In this document: in pieces, positions 14,249-18,787 of the stretch
Layout of the letters: each line of letters starts with the position of its first letter
How positions within the stretch are numbered: position 1 is the first letter of the stretch
Assembly: GCA_021158305.1 (NCBI GenBank)
Contig: JAGGUU010000070.1
Location: forward strand, 1 to 18,787
DNA from: Candidatus Bathyarchaeota archaeon
Lineage (GTDB): Archaea; Thermoproteota; Bathyarchaeia; Bathyarchaeales; DTEX01
DNA length: 18,787 nt
Reading direction: 5' to 3'
Made by a program: the position numbers and the translations under genes
Notes under the pieces: model-generated
Told to the model about the DNA's origin: nothing
Database searches by the model: none
The model's input: the letters and a program-made list of their open reading frames with translations, nothing else

Positions 14249-15256
14249 TTGGGGAAGCTCCCCCGAGTTCTCCTTGAAAAATACGTCTTCACCCGCACTG
14301 GACTAAGAGATTCAGATGTTATTGTGGGGCCGAAGTACGGGGAAGACGCGGCTATTATTCACCTAGGTGACGGGAGATTCTTAGTAGTTCACTCTGATCC
14401 AATAAGTGAAGCTATTGATGGGGCTGGATGGCTGTCCGTAAACATAGCATGCAATGATGTAGCCGTAAGGGGAGTTAAGCCACGCTGGATATTACCCGTT
14501 ATCCTGATGCCTAGTGACGGCGGAGAAGAACTTCTTGACCGCATAACTGAAGAGATAGACTCAGCCGCCCGGAGAATCGGCGTCATGGTTGTTGGGGGTC
14601 ATACCGAGTACACGCCTAGACTCGACAGACCGTTGATCTCCATGACTGCCATGGGGATCTCTGAAGATGGAGGATACGTACTGACGGGAGGGGGGAAGGC
14701 GGGAGACGCTGTTTTAATGACTAAGACAGCCGCGATCGAGGGAACAGCGATATTAGCTAGAGACTTCAGGAATCTTCTATTGGAGAGAGGCGTCTCACAC
14801 AGTATCATCAGGAGAGCATCTGAGTTCATTTGGCGGGTGAGTGTTGTGAAGGAGGCTCTCATGCTTGCAGAGCTTGGGGTTAATGCTATGCATGATCCCA
14901 CGGCGGGAGGGGTGCTCGAAGGACTCTACGAGATTGCTTCTTCATCAAATATTGAGTTAAAGATACACGTAGATAGAATTCCAGTAGCTGAGGAGACAAA
15001 GATTCTCTGCGACTCGCTGGGTTTAAATCCTCTTAAGATTCTAGGCTCCGGCTCCCTACTTGCACTTATTCCTTCAAACAAGGTTGATGATGCTAAAAGC
15101 AAGCTAAAAGAGGTCGGAGTGGACTCAACAGTTATAGGCTTTGCATGTGAGGGTTGCGGAGTTACGTTACTGAAGGAAGACGGCTCCATGGAGAGAATCC
15201 TTAGCTCGGTAAAGGACGACTTAATGAAGCTTTGGGGCGGCTTGTTCGAGGAGTGA
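14249..15256 (+). CDS. AIR synthase-related protein (HypE-like paralogue)
   Basis: Belongs to the PurM/ThiL/SelD/HypE ATP-binding superfamily. Seen: GKLPRVLLEKYVF at the N-terminus, VGPKYGEDAAII (the phosphate-binding segment), SDPISEAIDGAGWLSVNIACNDVAVRGVKPRW, VVGGHTEYT and HDPTAGGVLEGLYE. True HypE ends in a conserved Pro-Arg-Ile-Cys whose cysteine carries the carbamoyl group; this protein ends in LWGGLFEE with no such cysteine, so it is not a hydrogenase maturation HypE. The chosen start is TTG 14249: GGAGGT (14235-14240) lies 8 bases before it and the family N-terminus GKLP begins right after. The open frame extends back to ATG 14198 inside the radical SAM gene. Coupling to that gene suggests one ATP-dependent and one radical step in the same pathway; the product is unknown. 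Confidence 0.82.
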   Translation: MGKLPRVLLEKYVFTRTGLRDSDVIVGPKYGEDAAIIHLGDGRFLVVHSDPISEAIDGAGWLSVNIACNDVAVRGVKPRWILPVILMPSDGGEELLDRITEEIDSAARRIGVMVVGGHTEYTPRLDRPLISMTAMGISEDGGYVLTGGGKAGDAVLMTKTAAIEGTAILARDFRNLLLERGVSHSIIRRASEFIWRVSVVKEALMLAELGVNAMHDPTAGGVLEGLYEIASSSNIELKIHVDRIPVAEETKILCDSLGLNPLKILGSGSLLALIPSNKVDDAKSKLKEVGVDSTVIGFACEGCGVTLLKEDGSMERILSSVKDDLMKLWGGLFEE

Positions 15257-15308
15257 CATCGAATTTTCTAGCCGAAAATATCACGAGAAGATTTTGTGTA
15301 ATAGATAC

Positions 15309-15318
15309 CTTAATATAA
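15309..15318 (+). promoter_or_regulatory. TATA box for the TRAM gene
   Basis: CTTAATATAA predicts a transcription start near 15338, giving a leader of about 90 bases that contains all three helices described next. Confidence 0.45.
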
Positions 15319-15346
15319 TGGTAATGGAGTAGTGTGTATCACCAGT

Positions 15347-15417
15347 AGGATCGGGAAGCTAACGGAAAACGGCTACTTGCCTCTCCGTTTTCTCTTGATC
15401 CTTCTAAAAGAGTTAGC
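15347..15417 (+). promoter_or_regulatory. Highly structured 5' leader of the TRAM gene, candidate cis-regulatory RNA
   Basis: Helix 1 pairs AGGATCGGGA (15347-15356) with TCTTGATCCT (15393-15402): 10 pairs, two of them G-T. Helix 2, inside it, pairs GAAAACGG (15365-15372) with CCGTTTTC (15385-15392): 8 perfect pairs with a 12-base loop. The bulge between them holds GCTAAC (15358-15363), complementary to GTTAGC (15412-15417), which touches the Shine-Dalgarno GAGGTGA (15418-15424); this would be a pseudoknot. The helix 2 loop also carries CCTC (15380-15383), which could pair with that GAGG. No known riboswitch class is recognised. Confidence 0.5.
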
Positions 15418-15429
15418 GAGGTGAATGAG

Positions 15430-15660
15430 TTGAGTCGTATAGGTAGAGGCTACAGAAGTCGATCTTTCTCTAGGCCGGCACCGGTTAAGGAAGGCGAAGA
15501 ATACGAAGCTGACATTACGGAGATAAGTCGAAGAGGAGACGGTATAGCAAAGATTGAGGGTTTCATAATATTCGTGTCTGGCGCGAAGACTGGAGATCAC
15601 GTCAAGTTCAGAATAACGAGGGTTGCACGTAGATTTGCAACAGCGGAGATTCTACATTAG
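15430..15660 (+). CDS. TRAM-domain protein
   Basis: A 76-residue stand-alone TRAM domain, a small beta-barrel that binds RNA; in archaea such proteins are reported to act as RNA chaperones, including in cold-shock response. The basic N-terminal tail (SRIGRGYRSRSFSRP) is followed by the barrel: GEEYEADITEISRRGDGIAKIEGFIIFV, then GAKTGDHVKFRITRVARRFATAEIL. All core strands and the GDGIA..EGF..FV motif are present. TTG 15430 is preferred because GAGGTGA (15418-15424) lies 5 bases before it; GTG 15421 falls within that Shine-Dalgarno. The leader is strongly structured, so expression may respond to temperature, to the protein itself or to a ligand. It follows the AIR synthase-like gene by 173 bases with its own TATA box. 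Confidence 0.88.
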   Translation: MSRIGRGYRSRSFSRPAPVKEGEEYEADITEISRRGDGIAKIEGFIIFVSGAKTGDHVKFRITRVARRFATAEILH

Positions 15661-15730
15661 AAGCATGAAAGATGTAATCCAAGCAGTGAATTAATAATTG
15701 TATCTTGAATTTAGCCTTCTAAATTTGTCC

Positions 15731-15756
15731 TTTTTTCTTCAAAATCGAAGTTTTTT
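15731..15756 (+). terminator. Terminator after the TRAM gene
   Basis: Two T6 runs (15731-15736 and 15751-15756) flank a small CTTC/GAAG hairpin, 70-95 bases after the TRAM stop and just before the convergent epimerase stop. Confidence 0.45.
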
Positions 15757-15766
15757 CATGATGCTC

Positions 15767-16759
15767 TCAGCATATACATTCTCTGATGAGCTCCCTCGCC
15801 GTCTTCCTTACGGCTTCGGCGCTATTGAACCTCGGCTTCCAGCCTAACGTCTTTAGTTTTTCTACTGATAGAAGCATGTACTTCACGTCTCCTCTCCATC
15901 CCCTCCCACCGTCAACTCCTCCAGTAAAACGGAAGACTACGTCGCCGAGATTCATCTCCTCGACGATTATTTTAGCGATCCTCTTGACGTCTACCCAATC
16001 CTCGGAGCCTACGTTGAAAACTTCAACTCTGCTTGATATGTTCTTCATTATTAGCGATAATGCGGATATAAAGTCGTCCACGTAGAGATATGATTTCCTC
16101 TGAGTCCCGTCTCCGAGAATCTCAAGTTCCCTTGGATTCTTCCGCAGTTTCATTATGAAGTCATATATGACTCCATGTCTACTTCTCGGACCCACAATGT
16201 TAGCCAACCTACAGATGACGGCTTGAAACCCAAAGTTATGTGCGAATGAGCTTATAAGCGCCTCTGAGGCGAGTTTAGCGGCTCCATAAACCGATATGGG
16301 CTTTAGGGGGCCATAATCTTCCTTGGTCGGAATCTCTTCCGCATCTCCATACACTGTTGAGGAAGAAGTAAAGATGAGAAGATCTAATGTTTCAGAGTTT
16401 CTCAGCCTTTCCAGCAGGCGATAGGTGGCTACAATGTTCTGCTCGAAATGGATATGTGGCGCTGAGAAGCCTAATTTAACCTCCGGGTTAGCAGCTAAGT
16501 GAAATATAACCTCACATCCATTAATGGCTCTTTCTAAGTCACGGTCATTCAGTAAATCACCTTTTATAAACTCAAAAGCGTCTTCTCCAATCCAGCGTTT
16601 AATATTATCCAGCGTTCCACCACTCAAGTTATCGATAACTCGCACTCTAGCGCCGCTTATCATAAGTGCGTCGACCAAGTGGCTTCCGATGAACCCGGCT
16701 CCTCCAGTCACGAGAACAAGTCTATCCCTAAGATTCTCGAAGTTCAAGTCTTTTCTCAC
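15767..16759 (-). CDS. NAD-dependent nucleotide-sugar epimerase/dehydratase (SDR family)
   Basis: Extended short-chain dehydrogenase of the UDP-glucose 4-epimerase-like group. The nucleotide-binding motif GGAGFIG is at residues 19-25 after a VLVTGG strand, followed by DNLSGG and FHLAANPEV. The catalytic set is SSSTVYGD and Tyr 158-Gly-Ala-Ala-Lys 162. RLANIVGPRSRHGVIYDFI and GDGTQRKSYLYVDD are the usual sugar-binding segments. At 330 residues it is full length. It probably makes UDP-galactose, UDP-glucose or a related sugar for glycans in the cytoplasm; the exact sugar is open. The start is GTG 16759, with TTG 16747 possible. It stands alone on the - strand between convergent TRAM and divergent 124-residue genes. 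Confidence 0.88.
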   Translation of the reverse strand: MRKDLNFENLRDRLVLVTGGAGFIGSHLVDALMISGARVRVIDNLSGGTLDNIKRWIGEDAFEFIKGDLLNDRDLERAINGCEVIFHLAANPEVKLGFSAPHIHFEQNIVATYRLLERLRNSETLDLLIFTSSSTVYGDAEEIPTKEDYGPLKPISVYGAAKLASEALISSFAHNFGFQAVICRLANIVGPRSRHGVIYDFIMKLRKNPRELEILGDGTQRKSYLYVDDFISALSLIMKNISSRVEVFNVGSEDWVDVKRIAKIIVEEMNLGDVVFRFTGGVDGGRGWRGDVKYMLLSVEKLKTLGWKPRFNSAEAVRKTARELIRECIC

Positions 16760-16874
16760 TAATACTTAATCCTTCCACAAAAAAAGATTATGCGACGAGA
16801 TCAAAATAATTTAATTCATCGAATAGTTTTAGCTGTTCTTGCGGTCTTTGCGGTTCGAAGAGGAGGCGTAGGGC

Positions 16875-17249
16875 TTGTATGGAAAGAGAAAGTATATAGA
16901 CTTAAGGGCGGCGTTAAAGAATTACTTGAAGGAACAGGGTATAACGCTTCAAGATTTGCTTAGCTCAATGGATGAGGACAAAGAAGGCATAATGGACGCC
17001 CTTCGTAAAAGAGTCTATCTTACAGAGAACCAGAGCAGAATCCTCGAGGAGAAACTTACAAGCAAGGAGCTAAACCTTCTGCTATTCGTTATACAAGCCT
17101 TCTACATTCTGAATCCATCCGGAATGTATAGGGACTTCATAATCGAGCCTACGAGAGAAGACGTTATGTACGGCGACAAAGCGACGTTTGAGGGATGCAA
17201 ATTGATCCTTAAGGCTCTGAGAATCTCAACCGAAGGTCTTGACATATAA
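16875..17249 (+). CDS. Unrecognised small protein, 124 residues
   Basis: I do not recognise a family. It is predicted to be mostly helical and soluble. The N-terminal region (LRAALKNYLKEQGITLQDLLSS) looks like a helix-turn-helix or four-helix start. KELNLLLFVIQAFYILNPSGMYRDF is a hydrophobic middle. The end, TREDVMYGDKATFEGCKLILKALRI, contains conserved-looking polar residues. The TTG start is supported by GGAGG (16862-16866) exactly 8 bases upstream; an ATG at 16879 is in another frame. It lies divergently from the epimerase and convergently to the TGS protein. Its stop is 22 bases before that gene's stop. Confidence 0.65.
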   Translation: MYGKRKYIDLRAALKNYLKEQGITLQDLLSSMDEDKEGIMDALRKRVYLTENQSRILEEKLTSKELNLLLFVIQAFYILNPSGMYRDFIIEPTREDVMYGDKATFEGCKLILKALRISTEGLDI

Positions 17250-17271
17250 GTAGCATACGCGGTAGCCGTGT

Positions 17272-18441
17272 TCATCTAATCTCTATTACGTCTCCATCCT
17301 TGAGGACATGAGACGCCCCAACTCTCTGTCCAGGATACTTCGCGCTTGGACCCCATATGCGGGCATGTCTAAACTCCTTATAGAGCTTGCTATGAAGCTT
17401 CCTTGCAGCTTCAATAACGGTTGCGCCTTCATTTATCACAAGAGGCCTAGGTGAAGGCTTCTTTTCGCCGGGCTCTTTAGGATAAACCCGTATTATTCTA
17501 AGCATCTGGAAGATGTAATCTCCTATCTTGCCGAGGCCCTCCCTATTCCTGCATGAAACTGGTATTAAAGGAATCTTCGTGTTGGTCATGAATTCTTTCA
17601 ATTTGGCGAGGTTCTCCCCAGCTTTCTCCATATCCGTCTTATTCGCTATTAGGATCGTAGGTTTATATACTAGGCTTGAGAACAGAGATTCTTCGAGTGT
17701 TTCAAGCGTAACTTTCCCTCTTATTCTGATAAGAGCGGAGTTTATCCTATAGCTGGATAATAGTCTCCTAATATCTTCTAGAGTGCAGTCTACAAATGAT
17801 CCTGTTCCCACCACTTGCAAGCCTGCGCCTGAGCTTCTCCTTATAACTTCCACTTCTCCCTCCGGCTTCTCAATCATTATCCCCGCATTTTCAAGCTCTG
17901 AACGAAGCATTACAAAGTCTCCTACCGGATCCGTTGAGAGATCAACCATCAAGATTAATCCATCAGCGTTTCTTGCAAGCCCTAAGATCTGCGGTCCATT
18001 CATTCTTCCCTCAGATGCTCCCTTAACCAGTGCGGGAGCCTCAACCAGCTGAAACTGTATGTCTTTATAGGGCATCATCCCCACGATCGGCTTCTTCGTC
18101 ATGAAATACACTGGACTTACCTGAGCCTTCGCGCTTGTTAATGATGTTAACAGACTGCTTCTTCCAACGTTGGTCGGTCCAAGTATAATTATTTGTCCAG
18201 CTCCCTCTTTTGGAACAGAGAATCCTCCGTATCCGCCTCTTTTCCGCGACTTCTGCCTCTCCAGTTCTCTTTCGAGAATAGCTATTCTACGTCTAACATT
18301 AGCCAGTAAGTTGCTTGTCCCTTTATGTTTCGGAACGAGTGAGATGAACTCTCTCATGAGCCTTATCTTTTCTGGGATGGATCTGCACGCTACTACCTCA
18401 GCCCACTTGGCCTTAGCCTCCGCGGGGAGGTTTGTAACCAT
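17272..18441 (-). CDS. DRG/Obg-like GTPase-fold protein with TGS domain and altered G motifs
   Basis: Similar in plan to archaeal DRG/Rbg proteins, which bind ribosomes. Residues 1-70 are a helical, basic region. The G domain starts near 82, and the TGS domain runs from about 315 to 389 (VINEGATVIEAARKL to GQRVGASHVLKDGDVIEIR). The P-loop is GPTNVGRSSLL (88-98): the invariant Lys is Arg 94 (codon AGA). The G3 motif DxPG is EAPA (134-137). G4 is intact (NKTD, 267-270) and G5 is VSC (295-297). Nucleotide binding may persist but hydrolysis is doubtful. ATG 18441 has GGAGATGA about 8 bases upstream. A mevalonate kinase gene lies 101 bases upstream on the same strand. The family assignment is firm at the fold level, less so for subfamily. 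Confidence 0.83.
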   Translation of the reverse strand: MVTNLPAEAKAKWAEVVACRSIPEKIRLMREFISLVPKHKGTSNLLANVRRRIAILERELERQKSRKRGGYGGFSVPKEGAGQIIILGPTNVGRSSLLTSLTSAKAQVSPVYFMTKKPIVGMMPYKDIQFQLVEAPALVKGASEGRMNGPQILGLARNADGLILMVDLSTDPVGDFVMLRSELENAGIMIEKPEGEVEVIRRSSGAGLQVVGTGSFVDCTLEDIRRLLSSYRINSALIRIRGKVTLETLEESLFSSLVYKPTILIANKTDMEKAGENLAKLKEFMTNTKIPLIPVSCRNREGLGKIGDYIFQMLRIIRVYPKEPGEKKPSPRPLVINEGATVIEAARKLHSKLYKEFRHARIWGPSAKYPGQRVGASHVLKDGDVIEIR

Positions 18442-18542
18442 CCTTTACTTCATCTCCTAAAGAATCTCGCTGATATCCTTCTTACATACCTTTCGAGCGG
18501 TCTATAATTTAGGTTTCTTGCTATTCTAATCTTCGCAGCGTA

Positions 18543-18787
18543 TTACTCTCCGCTTTGTTCCATTCTGACTCCTTCGCCTATTTCAGAAATCCATCCTTCC
18601 TTGGCGCCAGCCTTGATGCATTCCTCAATAACTCTTCTGCCGACTTTCTCATCTCTAACGAGTGCTATTATGCTTCCGCCCATTCCGGCTCCGGAGAGCT
18701 TCGCTCCGTAGGCTCCGGCGTTTAAGGCGGCATTACAGATCTCGTCAAGTTCTGGAAGGCTCACATCGTATAGATCTCTTAGGAGCG
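18543..18787 (-). CDS. mvk: Mevalonate kinase, C-terminal end (partial)
   Basis: The frame runs off the window edge on the 5' side. It reads LLRDLYDVSLPELDEIC, then AYGAKLSGAGMGGSIIALV, then a terminal EIGEGVRMEQ. The GAKLSGAGxGG segment is GHMP kinase motif 3, and the flanking residues match archaeal mevalonate kinase, which phosphorylates mevalonate in isoprenoid and membrane lipid synthesis. GTG 18764 is internal, not a start, because the similarity continues to the window end. Other GHMP kinases share motif 3, so the specific name is likely rather than certain. Confidence 0.72.
   Translation of the reverse strand, partial: LLRDLYDVSLPELDEICNAALNAGAYGAKLSGAGMGGSIIALVRDEKVGRRVIEECIKAGAKEGWISEIGEGVRMEQSGE

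Noticed and set aside
14198..15256. Hydrogenase maturation protein HypE
   Set aside because: The C-terminal Pro-Arg-Ile-Cys motif is absent and there are no hydrogenase genes nearby, so it is called a paralogue.
16838..16855. Tandem TTGCGGT repeat with 9-base period
   Set aside because: Only two copies of seven bases; too short to separate from chance.
1..18787. CRISPR array, insertion sequence, integrase or defence island
   Set aside because: No regularly spaced repeats, transposase, recombinase or nuclease genes were seen on either strand.

Overview
The window reads as archaeal chromosome. It carries transcription factor B, an aIF1/SUI1 initiation factor, a Sulfolobus-type single-stranded DNA-binding protein, a TRAM protein, a mevalonate kinase end, a ferredoxin-dependent oxidoreductase end, and TATA boxes about 25 bases before many starts, several of them leaderless or nearly so. 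The SSB type and overall gene set suggest a TACK-group archaeon (Thermoproteota, perhaps Bathyarchaeia-like). That placement is inference from gene content only.

Layout. Bases 1-127 are the 3' end of a 2-oxoacid:ferredoxin oxidoreductase beta subunit. On the + strand follow nicotinate phosphoribosyltransferase (NAD salvage), aIF1 and a small zinc-ribbon protein. TFB converges on these from the - strand with a 3-base gap. Next on the + strand are a nucleotidyltransferase-helical protein, the SSB, tRNA-Gln(CTG) with encoded CCA, a YbaK-type deacylase and a GH29 alpha-L-fucosidase. The two longest gene-free stretches (about 5096-5446 and 5915-6240) hold promoters and inverted repeats.

From 7629 to 11702 everything is on the - strand: an organophosphate-type MFS transporter, a cytoplasmic alkaline-phosphatase-superfamily hydrolase, a second MFS transporter, and the decayed 3' end of an aldo/keto reductase. 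With the fucosidase this looks like an accessory sugar and phosphoester uptake or salvage block.

From 11875 the + strand resumes: an unrecognised 232-residue protein, an ECF-type substrate-binding membrane protein, a radical SAM protein with a C-terminal zinc ribbon, and an overlapping AIR-synthase/HypE-like protein. A TRAM protein follows, with a strongly structured leader. An NAD-dependent sugar epimerase lies on the - strand, an unrecognised 124-residue protein on the + strand, and a DRG/Obg-like TGS protein and the mevalonate kinase end on the - strand.

Most notable are: (1) the TRAM leader (15347-15417), with two nested helices plus a third pairing that ends next to the Shine-Dalgarno sequence; (2) the OPA transporter, whose coding similarity extends upstream of its first legal start codon to a perfect 8-base Shine-Dalgarno with only a TTA codon at the right spacing; (3) the TGS GTPase-like protein with an Arg-for-Lys P-loop and no DxxG motif; (4) the radical SAM plus AIR-synthase pair of unknown pathway. 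No CRISPR array, insertion sequence or defence island was seen.
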